Of a stretch of DNA of 64,000 bases, positions 44,037 through 53,251 are shown piece after piece. Positions within the stretch are counted from its first letter, which is position 1, and each line of letters opens with the position of its first letter. A program made the translations under genes and the position numbers. The stretch lies in NCBI RefSeq assembly GCF_900232825.1, contig NZ_OCTP01000010.1:186001-250000 (forward strand). The letters run 5' to 3'. The notes beneath the pieces were generated by a model. That model was not told the DNA's origin and did not search any database. It saw nothing but the letters and a program-made list of their open reading frames with translations. Source of the stretch: Anaerococcus sp. Marseille-P3625 (lineage in GTDB: Bacteria > Bacillota > Clostridia > Tissierellales > Peptoniphilaceae).

Positions 44037-44221
44037 TGTCAAAATTTAATAATTTTATTTTAAGAATTAAAAACAATGTAGAATTTTTATATACTATAAA
44101 ACTTTGATATAATAGACATAGAAAATTCTAGTTATTATTAGAAAAATAAGATAGGATCGGTAGACAAAATATTACTAAAAATTTTTAATTTTTGTCAAAT
44201 ACGATTTTAAAAGGAGTTTTT

Positions 44222-44698
44222 ATGGGAGAAAAGATTGCAATTCAAGACACATATGGCGAAAGATTTCAATATTGTTGGGGATGTGGTCCTAAAAATAAAG
44301 AAGGTATGCACCTAAAATCATATCCAAGCGATGACGGAAAAAATTGTATCTGTAAAATAATTCCAGCAAAAGAATTTACTGGAGGAGTTCCAGCCAATCT
44401 TTTTGGCGGAATGATAGCAATGATATTTGATTGCCATGGAACAGCTTCTGCAGCCTACTTTGCTCACAAAAATAAAGGTTTGGAATTAAAGAAAGATACT
44501 GTTATCGGAAGATTTATAACAGCAAGACTTGAAATAGATTTCAAAAAACCAACACCCATGGATGAAGAAATAAGTGTAATTTCTGAAGTAGAAGAAATAG
44601 GTCAAAGAAAAGTAATTGTAAATATGACTATGCAAGCAAAAGGTGAAGTTCGTGCAAAGGCGAAGATAATCGCTGTTGCTGTTAAAGATAATATGTAA
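44222..44698 (+). CDS. PaaI-like thioesterase (hot-dog fold)
   Basis: 158 residues from ATG 44222, AAAGGAG upstream; the upstream ATG 44192 adds 10 unlikely residues. FQYCWGCGPKNKEGMHLKSY with two Cys, then GGVPANLFGGMIAMIFDCHG and RLEIDFKKPTPMDEEI match hot-dog fold thioesterases of the PaaI type. They hydrolyse acyl-CoA thioesters, but the substrate is open. It starts a group of small genes (to 46911) with short gaps. Confidence 0.82.
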   Translation: MGEKIAIQDTYGERFQYCWGCGPKNKEGMHLKSYPSDDGKNCICKIIPAKEFTGGVPANLFGGMIAMIFDCHGTASAAYFAHKNKGLELKKDTVIGRFITARLEIDFKKPTPMDEEISVISEVEEIGQRKVIVNMTMQAKGEVRAKAKIIAVAVKDNM

Positions 44699-44713
44699 AA
44701 ATAGGAGATAATA

Positions 44714-45214
44714 GTGACAAAAGAAGAAGTATATAAATTTCTCGAAGATAAAAATATAGAATATGAAAAACAAGACCATGGAGCAGTTTTTTCTATGGAA
44801 GATCTGGAAGGCGTTAAACTTTTACACGATGATGCCAATGCCAAAAATTTATTTTGCTATGATAAGAAAAATAAAAAATATTATTTAATCATAGTTTCAG
44901 GAGATGATAGGGTAAATCTTAAAAAATTCAAAAAAGATCATGGGATAAAATCTCTAAATTTTGCAAGTGATGAACAATTGAAAGAAGTTCTTGACCTAAC
45001 TCCAGGATCGGTTAGTCCAATGGGAATTTTAAATGACAAAAATAATCAAGTAGACCTATATATTGATAATTATTTTGCCAAAGAAGGAGCTTTGATAGCT
45101 TGCCATCCAAATGATAATACTGTTTCAATCTGGCTTAAAGTAAGCGATTTGATAAAATTAGTAGAAGAAAATGGGAATACGGTTCATTTTTATTCTAATT
45201 CAAGTATTGAATAA
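44714..45214 (+). CDS. YbaK/ProX-type aminoacyl-tRNA deacylase
   Basis: 166 residues from GTG 44714, AGGAGA upstream. KNLFCYDKKNKKYYLIIVSG keeps the catalytic-type Lys of the YbaK/ProXp fold, and LTPGSVSPMGILND is the conserved GxxxPxG loop. These proteins free wrongly charged tRNA, often Ala- or Cys-tRNA(Pro). It resembles the free-standing ProXp/PrdX clade. Cytosolic; 5 nt to the GNAT gene. Confidence 0.85.
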   Translation: MTKEEVYKFLEDKNIEYEKQDHGAVFSMEDLEGVKLLHDDANAKNLFCYDKKNKKYYLIIVSGDDRVNLKKFKKDHGIKSLNFASDEQLKEVLDLTPGSVSPMGILNDKNNQVDLYIDNYFAKEGALIACHPNDNTVSIWLKVSDLIKLVEENGNTVHFYSNSSIE

Positions 45215-45219
45215 GGCTT

Positions 45220-45693
45220 ATGATTAAAAATATTAAAATCAAAGAAGTAGAAAATTGTAATGAAAAAAAGGAAATATCTAGAGATGTTTTGTGTGATCTG
45301 CCAGAATGGTTTGAAAATGAAAAAGCCATTAAAAATTATATAGAAAAATCATGCAAAATGCCCTTTATATGCGGATTTATAGGAGATAAGCCTGTTGCTT
45401 TTATAGTCTTGAATAAAACAAGTGATGAAACTTGTGAAATATTTGTAATGGGAGTAAAAAAAGATTTTCAAAGACTTGGCATTGGCAAGTTAGTCTATGA
45501 AAAATTTGAGCAATTAGCTAGAAATCTAGAATTTTCTTATGTTCAGGTAAAAACTGTGGCAAGTGGTTATTACAAGGAATATGATCTTACAAATAAATTC
45601 TACCAAGCCATGGGTTTTGCAAAACTAGAAATTTTGAAAGATTTGTGGGATGAACAAAATCCTTGTCAGATTTACATAAAGTGTTTATGTTAG
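45220..45693 (+). CDS. GNAT-family N-acetyltransferase
   Basis: 157 residues, 5 nt after the previous stop. CEIFVMGVKKDFQRLGIGKLVYEKF is motif A (QRxGxG) and the end has NKFYQAMGF and KLEILKDLWDEQNPCQIYIK. Substrate unknown. Different from the GNAT at 21301. Confidence 0.88.
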   Translation: MIKNIKIKEVENCNEKKEISRDVLCDLPEWFENEKAIKNYIEKSCKMPFICGFIGDKPVAFIVLNKTSDETCEIFVMGVKKDFQRLGIGKLVYEKFEQLARNLEFSYVQVKTVASGYYKEYDLTNKFYQAMGFAKLEILKDLWDEQNPCQIYIKCLC

Positions 45694-45728
45694 GAATAAT
45701 AAAAATCAATTAAATTAGGAGTTATAAT

Positions 45729-46496
45729 ATGTCATTATTTAAAAATGAATTTCCCATTCTTGAATATGATGATAGTAAAGATTCTGTAATTATGCCAGAT
45801 CATGAAAAGCTAGAAATTGTTATACCTAAAAAATGCGTTTTTTCATTTTTGGCTGATAAAATCGATGAAATTGCAAAAAAATATAAAGCTGAAATCATAT
45901 GGAGTTTTGATTCTATAACAAAATCTTATCCTGTATATAAAATAAATTATGATGGCATAGAAATTGCTTTGATGCAAGCTCCCGTTGGAGCGGCTGCATC
46001 GGCACAAATCCTTGATTGGCTTATTTTTTATGGAGCAAGAGAAATAATTTCTACTGGTTCTTGTGGCAATCTAACAGACATTAACGAAAATACTTTTTTA
46101 GTACCAACACAAGCTCTTAGAGATGAAGGAGCAAGCTATCATTACTTAAAACCATCTCGCTTTGTAAATATCAACAAGAAAGCTCTTAAAGCTATTGAAA
46201 AAACTTTAATTGATAATAATTTAAGCTACGAGGAAGTGAAAACTTGGTCAACAGATGGTTTTTTTAGAGAAACTGGGGATATGGTCAGTTATAGAATTAA
46301 TGAAGGTTGTAAGGTTGTTGAAATGGAATGCTCAGCCCTTGCAGCTGTGGCAGAGTTTAGAGGAGCAACATGGGGCGAAATTCTCTATACAGCAGATTCT
46401 TTATCCGATCTTGCAAATTACGACCAAAGAAATTTTGGAAGAGATTCAGAAGAATATGCTCTAAAACTTGCTATTGAAGCAGTGATTAATATTTAA
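45729..46496 (+). CDS. Nucleoside phosphorylase (PNP/UDP family)
   Basis: 255 residues, TAGGAG upstream. GAREIISTGSCGNL (phosphate/ribose site), TDGFFRET and KVVEMECSALAAVAEFRG (the MxE motif for ribose) identify the PNP/uridine phosphorylase-1 fold. It cleaves a nucleoside with phosphate to base and ribose-1-phosphate; purine or uridine preference is not decided. Probably salvage. Confidence 0.88.
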   Translation: MSLFKNEFPILEYDDSKDSVIMPDHEKLEIVIPKKCVFSFLADKIDEIAKKYKAEIIWSFDSITKSYPVYKINYDGIEIALMQAPVGAAASAQILDWLIFYGAREIISTGSCGNLTDINENTFLVPTQALRDEGASYHYLKPSRFVNINKKALKAIEKTLIDNNLSYEEVKTWSTDGFFRETGDMVSYRINEGCKVVEMECSALAAVAEFRGATWGEILYTADSLSDLANYDQRNFGRDSEEYALKLAIEAVINI

Positions 46497-46509
46497 TAAA
46501 GATGTTGTT

Positions 46510-46911
46510 ATGGATAATATAGAAATAGACATGGAAAAAACAGAAAAATTTTATAAAGATTATTATGATTCTTGCAATTGCTTATATTGTAAATTTTATA
46601 GGGAAAATATCAGAAAATATTATCCCAAACTTTCTAGCTTTTTAAGCGATTTTGCTTTAGATATTTCAAAACCATACGAATTGTCAATTCCATTTTTGGA
46701 AGATGATCTTAACTATCCTTTTGCTCAGTATTTAGTAATAGGAAAAGCTCCTGATAAATTTTCAAAAAAACTTGGAAACATTTCTTTATCAATAGCTAAG
46801 TCATATCAAGATTCGGATATTTCTAGCCCTTATTTTGTTTTGGAATTAGGGGATATTAAATTTAAGAAAAGCATTACTAGTAAGGAAATACTTTCTGAAC
46901 TAAGTCTTTAA
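46510..46911 (+). CDS. Uncharacterised small protein
   Basis: 133 residues. Not recognised. The N-terminus has a CNCLYCKFY cluster with three cysteines, suggestive of metal binding, and the rest is a soluble alpha/beta pattern with a FVLELGDIKFKK strand. It lies 13 nt after the phosphorylase gene and probably shares its transcript. Confidence 0.7.
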   Translation: MDNIEIDMEKTEKFYKDYYDSCNCLYCKFYRENIRKYYPKLSSFLSDFALDISKPYELSIPFLEDDLNYPFAQYLVIGKAPDKFSKKLGNISLSIAKSYQDSDISSPYFVLELGDIKFKKSITSKEILSELSL

Positions 46912-46935
46912 AGAAAAAACCCGCTTATGGCGGGT
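46912..46935 (-). terminator. Terminator of the radical SAM gene
   Basis: acccgc (46919-46924) and gcgggt (46930-46935) pair; on the minus strand the stem is followed by six T. It also follows the plus-strand gene, with a weaker T run there. Confidence 0.8.
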
Positions 46936-46939
46936 GATT

Positions 46940-47830
46940 TTATCTAGCTATTTCTTGGTTAGTCATATCCAAAAGTTCTGGGTCAATTTCTTCTAAAGCT
47001 TCTTCTAATTCTTTTATCATTTTATCTTTTTTGTCCATATGATGAGTCGTATTTACAAGATTTACCACATGACCTGATGAGTAAAGACTTGTATCAGGAA
47101 GTTTTAGATTTTTTAGTAGATAAATTTGTTCTTCTATATTTTCTCTATTGGTAGATTCCAGAAATTCTCCACGTTCTCTCATATAGTATAGAGGAGTGTT
47201 TTCCATTACAGCTGTACTCATGATGTAAACGCCCTTTGGCGGATAATAATTTAGAACTTTGGCAGTTTCTTTGGCATTTACTTCTGCGTTTCCAGCTCCT
47301 GCTATTCCTTGCATGACAATGGCGTGATATTCTATGCCGGCCTCTTTCATTTTATCAAGTCCTCTGTAATAACCTTTAAGATCTGTTCCCTTATTTATCC
47401 AGTCGATAATTTTTTTAAAGCCTGTTTCAACTCCAAACCACAATTCGTTGTAGCCTGCCTCTTTTAATTTTTTTAAATCTTTGATAGATTTATTTTCTAA
47501 ATTGTAAAAAGAACAATAAGCTGTAATAGTTTTGCATTCTGGAATGTGCTTTTTTATTAGTTTTGAAATTTCCAATAATCTTTCTGTTGGCAAAACGAAA
47601 GGATCGCCATTAAGTAAATAAATTCTCTCGTAAGGCTTAACTTTTCTTCTTTTAGAATTTTTTAGCTCAATTATGTCACTTTCAACATCACAAAGTGGTG
47701 AAATTCCATATTTTGTTTTATTATACATAGCACAAAAAATACATTTGTTATGCGAACATCCATAAGTAACTTCAAGTAGTGGCGTATAAGCTTCAAGTGG
47801 TGGTCTGTAAACTTGTCCTGTGTAATGCAT
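46940..47830 (-). CDS. Radical SAM protein
   Basis: 296 residues. Cluster motif GCSHNKCIFCAMY gives the three Fe-S cysteines (Cx4Cx2C form). TAYCSFYNLENKSIKDL, LWFGVETG and GIEYHAIVMQGIAG follow the usual barrel order; a C-terminal helical tail (KDKMIKELEEALEEIDPELL) follows. It resembles the coproporphyrinogen-dehydrogenase-like/ELP3-like radical SAM proteins with unknown substrates. Monocistronic. Confidence 0.88.
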   Translation of the reverse strand: MHYTGQVYRPPLEAYTPLLEVTYGCSHNKCIFCAMYNKTKYGISPLCDVESDIIELKNSKRRKVKPYERIYLLNGDPFVLPTERLLEISKLIKKHIPECKTITAYCSFYNLENKSIKDLKKLKEAGYNELWFGVETGFKKIIDWINKGTDLKGYYRGLDKMKEAGIEYHAIVMQGIAGAGNAEVNAKETAKVLNYYPPKGVYIMSTAVMENTPLYYMRERGEFLESTNRENIEEQIYLLKNLKLPDTSLYSSGHVVNLVNTTHHMDKKDKMIKELEEALEEIDPELLDMTNQEIAR

Positions 47831-47971
47831 ATTAATCCTTTCTTTAAATTTAATCCTTTATATTATATAATTATAATGATGATAGATAATTATTTCAAAT
47901 TTTAATAACTAGACTTAAAGGAAAGTTGTGATAAAATATATATAGCTTTATTCAAACAGAACGGAGAATTT

Positions 47972-48859
47972 ATGAAAGATTATATACTAAGTGCAGAATC
48001 AATTGTAGATTTAAGCCAAGATTTTACTGATGATCTTGGTGTAAAAATAATATATTCAAATTATGAACTTAATGAAAAAATTTATCTGGATGATTTTGGT
48101 CAAAGTCTAGACTTAAAATCATTTTACGATGACATGAGAAATGGCTCATGTCCAACAACATCTATGATAAATACAGCTTCTTATTTAGAATATTTTAGAA
48201 ATCTTGCAAAGGAAGGTAAGGATATCATTCACATATGTTTATCTACTGGAGTAAGTAGCCAATACGGGTCTTTACTTGAAGCTTTTGAAATATTAAGAGA
48301 GGAATATCCAAATCAAAAATTTTATCCAGTAGATTCAAGAATGGCATCTGCTGGAGTTGGAATGCTTGTTTACAAATTAGCAAATTTCAAAAATTCTGGG
48401 ATGGATATAGATACACTATATAAGTGGGCAGAAGATAATAAACTTCACGTTATAAGCTATACCAGTAATTCAAATCTAGAATATATAGCGAGAAGTGGCA
48501 GAATATCAAAGATGGCAGCCAATATCGGCGGAATGTTAAAAATTGCACCACTTATAGAAGTAGGCGATGATGGACACATGGTGGTAACAACAAAAGTAAG
48601 AACTGAAAAGAAACTAATCCAAACCATGGTAAACAGAATGAAAGTTAATGCTATAAATGAATTGGATTATTCAGATGATATTTTTATAACCCATGCAGAT
48701 AATATTGAATTGGTAAATGACCTAGTTGATTTGCTAAAAGAAAATTTCAAAAACGCTAATGATAAAATAAAGGTCTTTAATATAGGTCCAACCATAGGAA
48801 GCCACATTGGTCCTGGCGCTATAAATTTGTTTTATTGGGGCAAGGAAAGATTAAAATAG
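47972..48859 (+). CDS. DegV-family fatty-acid-binding protein
   Basis: 295 residues. N-terminal IIYSNYELNEKIYLDDFG, CPTTSMINTASYLEYF (the PxTSxP-like motif), ICLSTGVSSQYGS and the late GPTIGSHIGPGA are DegV/FakB signatures. FakB-type proteins bind fatty acids and present them to the kinase FakA for use in lipid synthesis. Start ATG 47972 has GGAG upstream. A terminator follows. Confidence 0.92.
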   Translation: MKDYILSAESIVDLSQDFTDDLGVKIIYSNYELNEKIYLDDFGQSLDLKSFYDDMRNGSCPTTSMINTASYLEYFRNLAKEGKDIIHICLSTGVSSQYGSLLEAFEILREEYPNQKFYPVDSRMASAGVGMLVYKLANFKNSGMDIDTLYKWAEDNKLHVISYTSNSNLEYIARSGRISKMAANIGGMLKIAPLIEVGDDGHMVVTTKVRTEKKLIQTMVNRMKVNAINELDYSDDIFITHADNIELVNDLVDLLKENFKNANDKIKVFNIGPTIGSHIGPGAINLFYWGKERLK

Positions 48860-48883
48860 GACAAGAAATTGTCCTTTTTTTTA
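48858..48883 (+). terminator. Terminator after the DegV gene
   Basis: aggacaa (48858-48864), GAAA loop, ttgtcct (48869-48875), then T8. Confidence 0.9.
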
Positions 48884-48960
48884 AAAAAATATTTTTATAA
48901 TTAAAACAAAGTTAATTATGAACTAAGCTAATTTAAAAAAATTGAAAATTATGGACTGTT

Positions 48961-50208
48961 ATGAAAAAAATAAGTGATTTTAGATACAAAGAATTTTACC
49001 TTGCAAGCTTAATAATGGTATTGTTTGGTTTATTCTTAGGTAATTTTACCAATAATACTAATGGATTAATAAAAATCATAAGCTCTCCTTCGATACTAAT
49101 ATCTGATTATATGGAAATTGGTGGACAAGGAGCAAGCTTTATTAATGCTGGCTTAATGTTGCTATTTTCAGTTTTTATTTCTGATAAATCTGGTGCAAGA
49201 CTTACGGGAGCGCATATTGCTGGATTATTTACCCTAACCGGCTTTAGCTTTTTTGGAAAGAATTTGATAAATTCCATACCTTTGATGCTAGGAGTGTATT
49301 TATACACTAAAGTAAAATCTTATAACGTGGCAAATTTTATGAACGTTATGTGCTTTGTTACTGGAATAAGCCCCTTGGTAAGTTTATTTTATTTTGCTTT
49401 AGGTTTTAATCCAATTTTAGGATTTGCCTTGGGATTTTTAGTTGGGATTTTGGTGGGATTTGTAATAATTCCTTTATCTAAGTCCATGCTAAATTTTCAC
49501 GAGGGTTATTGCTTGTATAATGTTGGCTTTACTTTGGGTATAGTTGCCATTGTTTTTGCGGGAATTCTTAGGATGTTTGATAGAGAAATTCCTCAAATTA
49601 GCTTGATTTATCAAGGCAACGATATGTATCCTTTTGTATTTTTACTTTCTCTTTCTTTGACATTCATACTTTATGGTTTGATTAATGCGAATGGGATAAA
49701 AAATTACAAAAAAGAGATATTATCAGAAAGCGGACGCTTACTTACAGATTTTACCATTAATTCTGATAAGCATTTAGTTGTTTTTAATATGGGTCTAATG
49801 GGATTAATCTCGATAGCCTTTGTTATTATTAGTGCAGGTAAATTTAATGGTCCTGTAGTTGGTGGAATATTGACTATTATGGGCTTTGCTGCTTTTGGAA
49901 AGCATCCAAGAAATGTAGTTCCAATTATGGTTGGAGTTTTCTTGACAAGTGTTATAAACAAATACGATCCTTCAAGTACCCAGGCAGTTTTGACAGCACT
50001 TTTTGCGACAACACTTGCCCCAATTGCTGGTGATTTTGGAATAGTTGTTGGATTATTGGCTGGATTTTTACACAAGGCGGTTGCCACAAATATTGGTTTT
50101 GCACACGGGGGAATTAATTTGTATAATAATGGCTTAGCAGGAGGGATGGTAGCAGCAATTTTGGTTCCGATTTTTAAAAATTTACGTGAAAGGCATATGA
50201 ATGAATAG
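48961..50208 (+). CDS. DUF1576 membrane protein
   Basis: 415 residues, about ten to twelve helices, two similar halves around a loop at 250-265. GLFLGNFTN, GARLTGAHIAGLFTLTGF, MLNFHEGYCLYNVGFTLGIV and AFGKHPRNVVPIMVG recur as paired motifs (the GKNLINSIPLMLG in half one resembles the last). Matches DUF1576, an uncharacterised family in Firmicutes that looks like a transporter. Overlaps the next gene by 8 nt. Confidence 0.82.
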   Translation: MKKISDFRYKEFYLASLIMVLFGLFLGNFTNNTNGLIKIISSPSILISDYMEIGGQGASFINAGLMLLFSVFISDKSGARLTGAHIAGLFTLTGFSFFGKNLINSIPLMLGVYLYTKVKSYNVANFMNVMCFVTGISPLVSLFYFALGFNPILGFALGFLVGILVGFVIIPLSKSMLNFHEGYCLYNVGFTLGIVAIVFAGILRMFDREIPQISLIYQGNDMYPFVFLLSLSLTFILYGLINANGIKNYKKEILSESGRLLTDFTINSDKHLVVFNMGLMGLISIAFVIISAGKFNGPVVGGILTIMGFAAFGKHPRNVVPIMVGVFLTSVINKYDPSSTQAVLTALFATTLAPIAGDFGIVVGLLAGFLHKAVATNIGFAHGGINLYNNGLAGGMVAAILVPIFKNLRERHMNE

Positions 50209-50536
50209 AGAAAGAGATAAGGCAAGAAAAATTTTAAACATCTTGATAGAATATTTTGTTCTTCACGAATTTTCTGATTTATCTGCTCATATTGATATTA
50301 ATGACGATTATACAGAAATAAGTATAGAAGGCAGAATAAATTCAGATATTTCGGATATAGATCAATTAAAAGAAAATTTAAAGCATCCGAGAATGGTAGA
50401 GTATGAAGAGTATTATGGTGGACTTTTGGATATGCCAGATGAAAAAGAAATTAGTTCCATCGGATATTTAGTCGATAAATCGGATGTTGAGGTAAAAAAT
50501 CAGTTACTATCAATAACTGTTATAAGAAATCATTAG
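50201..50536 (+). CDS. Uncharacterised small protein coupled to DUF1576
   Basis: 111 residues; ATG 50201 overlaps the DUF1576 stop. Acidic, soluble, alpha/beta: RKILNILIEYFVLHEFSDLS, then DDYTEISIEGRINS and a YYGGLLDMPDE loop. No recognised family; overlap indicates a partner of the membrane protein. Confidence 0.75.
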   Translation: MNRERDKARKILNILIEYFVLHEFSDLSAHIDINDDYTEISIEGRINSDISDIDQLKENLKHPRMVEYEEYYGGLLDMPDEKEISSIGYLVDKSDVEVKNQLLSITVIRNH

Positions 50537-50549
50537 AATAATAAAAAAC

Positions 50550-50584
50550 AAGTCCAAACTCATTACGAGCTTGGACTTATTTTA
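50550..50584. terminator. Bidirectional terminator
   Basis: aagtccaaactc (50550-50561) and gagcttggactt (50567-50578) pair with one mismatch around ATTAC, T-rich on both strands. Serves 50201-50536 and the converging ppdK. Confidence 0.85.
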
Positions 50585-50612
50585 TTGTTTAGCTAAATTT
50601 CTGTGAATTTTA

Positions 50613-53240
50613 CTATTTATTTTCTTTTTCTATTGCAGCTTGGCTTGCAGCAAGTTTTGCTATTGGAACTCTAAATGGAGAACATGAAGCATAGTCAAGA
50701 CCTACATTGTATAGATATTTAACAGTACTTGGTTCACCACCGTGTTCACCGCATATACCTAAATGTAAAGCTTCATTTGCTTTCTTTCCTTTAGCAACTG
50801 CTGTTTCTATTAAGAAACCAACACCTTTTTGATCTAATACTTGGAATGGATCTTTTTCGAACAAATCTTTTTCCAAATATAGTGGTAAGAACTTACCAGC
50901 GTCATCTCTTGATAGACCAAAGGTCATTTGAGTTAAGTCGTTTGTACCAAAGCTAAAGAAGTCTGTAATTTCTGCAATTTCATCAGCTGTTATTGCAGCT
51001 CTTGGAATTTCAATCATTGTTCCAACTAAATATTTGATTTCTTTGCCTTTTTCTTCAAATACTTTATTGATTTCATCTCTTACTTCATCAATAACATATT
51101 TTAATTCTTTTACATCAGAAGAAAGTGGGATCATTATTTCTGGAATAACTTTTATACCATCTTCATGGCAGTGTAGAGCAGCTTGCATAATTGCGCGAGC
51201 TTGCATTCTTGAAATTTCTGGATATTTTACTCCTAATCTTAGACCTCTAAATCCAAGCATTGGGTTTACTTCTTGTAATTCACTTATTCTTTCACGAACT
51301 CTTGCTGGTTCAATTCCTAAATCAGCTGCCAATTCAGTAATTTCCAAATCTCCTTTTGGTAAGAATTCATGTAGAGGTGGGTCTAGTAATCTAACTGTAA
51401 CTGGTCTTTCACCCATAAGTGTATAGATTTGATAGAAGTCGTCTTCTTGCATTGGAAGAATTTTATCTAGTGCTTGTTTTCTTATTTCAAGCTCATTTGC
51501 TAAAATCATTTTTCTAACTTGGAAAATTCTATCTTCTTTAAAGAACATATGTTCTGTACGGCATAGACCGATACCTTCAGCACCAAATTCCAAAGCTTGA
51601 GCAGCATCTCTAGGTGTATCAGCGTTTGTTCTGATCTTCATATCCCTAAATTCATCAACCCAGCTCATGAATTCTCCAAAGTAACCTTCAAGTTTTGGTG
51701 AGTGAGTTTCCAAAGCTCCTGCATAAACTTCACCTGTAGAACCATTTATAGAAATAACATCATCTCTTGTATAAACTTGATCTCCAACTCTTAAAGTTCC
51801 CTGATTTTCATCGACGTGAATTCCGCTTGCACCTGATACGCAGCATTTTCCCATACCACGAGCAACTACTGCAGCATGGCTTGTCATACCACCACGAGCT
51901 GTTAGTATTCCTTTTGCAGATACCATTCCTTCCAAGTCTTCTGGAGAAGTTTCTTCACGAACTAAAATTACTTCTTCGCCATCTTTTGCTCTAATAGCTG
52001 CATCTTTTGCAGTAAAGGAAATTTTACCAACTGCAGCTCCTGGAGAAGCAGCTAATCCTTTAGCTATTGCTTGATTAGCTTTGATAGTCTCATCTGTAAA
52101 TGTAGGGTGGAGTAAACCATCTAAATCTTTTGGATTAACTCTTAAAATAGCAGTTTTCTTATCGATTAAACCTTCATGAACCATATCTACTGCTATATCT
52201 ACTGCTGCTTGGGCAGTTCTTTTACCATTTCTTGTTTGAAGTAGGAAAAGTTTACCATCTTGGATAGTAAATTCCATATCTTGCATATCTTGATAGTGAT
52301 CTTCAAGTTTTTTTGCAGTATCGGCAAATTGTTTATAAACTTCTGGCATCGCATCAGCTAGGGTAGCAATTTCTTGAGGAGTTCTAACTCCAGCAACTAC
52401 ATCTTCACCTTGAGCGTTAATTAAATATTCACCAAATAATTTATTTTCACCAGTAGCTGGGTTTCTAGAAAATGCAACACCTGTTCCTGATGTATCGCCC
52501 ATATTTCCAAATACCATTGATTGTACGTTAACTGCAGTTCCCATAGAATCATCAATGTCATTTAGTTTTCTGTATAAAATAGCTCTGTCATTGCCCCAAG
52601 ATCTGAATACAGCTGATATTGCCAAATCTAATTGTTTTCTAGGTTCTTGTGGGAATTCTTCGCCCATAATTTCTTTATATTTTGCCTTGTATTCTTCTAC
52701 AAGCTCTTTTAGGTCATTTGCATCTAGTTCTGTATCTTGTTTTACACCTTTTTTGTTTTTCTTAGCAGTTAATAGATCTTCAAAGTTGTTTTTATCGACT
52801 TCCATAGCTACATCGGAAAACATTTGAATAAAACGTCTGTATGAGTCGTAAGCAAATCTTTCGTTATCGGTTTTCTTTGCTAAACCAATTACAGCATCGT
52901 CATTTAAACCAAGGTTTAAAATTGTATCCATCATGCCTGGCATTGAAATAGGTGCGCCAGATCTAACTGAAACTAAAAGTGGATCTTCTGTAGAACCAAA
53001 TGTCTTATCGTTTGCTTTTTCCAAATCTTTGATGTGTTCACTAACTTCATCATTTAGTGTTTGCCAAAGCTTTTTATCTTCTTGATAAAATCTTGTGCAA
53101 GCTTCGGTAGTTATTGTGAAACCATAAGGTACTGTGATACCTAAATTAGTCATTTCAGCTAGGTTTGCACCTTTACCACCGAGCAAAGCTCTCATGTCCT
53201 TGTTGCCTTCATTAAAATTATAAACATATTTATCGCCCAT
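50613..53240 (-). CDS. ppdK: Pyruvate, phosphate dikinase
   Basis: 875 residues from ATG at 53240, with AAAGGGG upstream; the in-frame ATG at 53255 overlaps the previous stop. It interconverts pyruvate and phosphoenolpyruvate with ATP and phosphate. N-terminal ATP grasp (GGKGANLAEM; SVRSGAPISMPGMMDTILN), phospho-histidine loop GGMTSHAAVVARGMGKCC (His about 455, preceded by Thr-Ser) and C-terminal TIM barrel (GLCRTEHMF; EIMIPL; FFSFGTNDLTQ; CGEHGG) are all present at normal length. Its regulator overlaps just upstream in the same operon. Confidence 0.97.
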   Translation of the reverse strand: MGDKYVYNFNEGNKDMRALLGGKGANLAEMTNLGITVPYGFTITTEACTRFYQEDKKLWQTLNDEVSEHIKDLEKANDKTFGSTEDPLLVSVRSGAPISMPGMMDTILNLGLNDDAVIGLAKKTDNERFAYDSYRRFIQMFSDVAMEVDKNNFEDLLTAKKNKKGVKQDTELDANDLKELVEEYKAKYKEIMGEEFPQEPRKQLDLAISAVFRSWGNDRAILYRKLNDIDDSMGTAVNVQSMVFGNMGDTSGTGVAFSRNPATGENKLFGEYLINAQGEDVVAGVRTPQEIATLADAMPEVYKQFADTAKKLEDHYQDMQDMEFTIQDGKLFLLQTRNGKRTAQAAVDIAVDMVHEGLIDKKTAILRVNPKDLDGLLHPTFTDETIKANQAIAKGLAASPGAAVGKISFTAKDAAIRAKDGEEVILVREETSPEDLEGMVSAKGILTARGGMTSHAAVVARGMGKCCVSGASGIHVDENQGTLRVGDQVYTRDDVISINGSTGEVYAGALETHSPKLEGYFGEFMSWVDEFRDMKIRTNADTPRDAAQALEFGAEGIGLCRTEHMFFKEDRIFQVRKMILANELEIRKQALDKILPMQEDDFYQIYTLMGERPVTVRLLDPPLHEFLPKGDLEITELAADLGIEPARVRERISELQEVNPMLGFRGLRLGVKYPEISRMQARAIMQAALHCHEDGIKVIPEIMIPLSSDVKELKYVIDEVRDEINKVFEEKGKEIKYLVGTMIEIPRAAITADEIAEITDFFSFGTNDLTQMTFGLSRDDAGKFLPLYLEKDLFEKDPFQVLDQKGVGFLIETAVAKGKKANEALHLGICGEHGGEPSTVKYLYNVGLDYASCSPFRVPIAKLAASQAAIEKENK

Positions 53241-53251
53241 AATTTCCCCTT

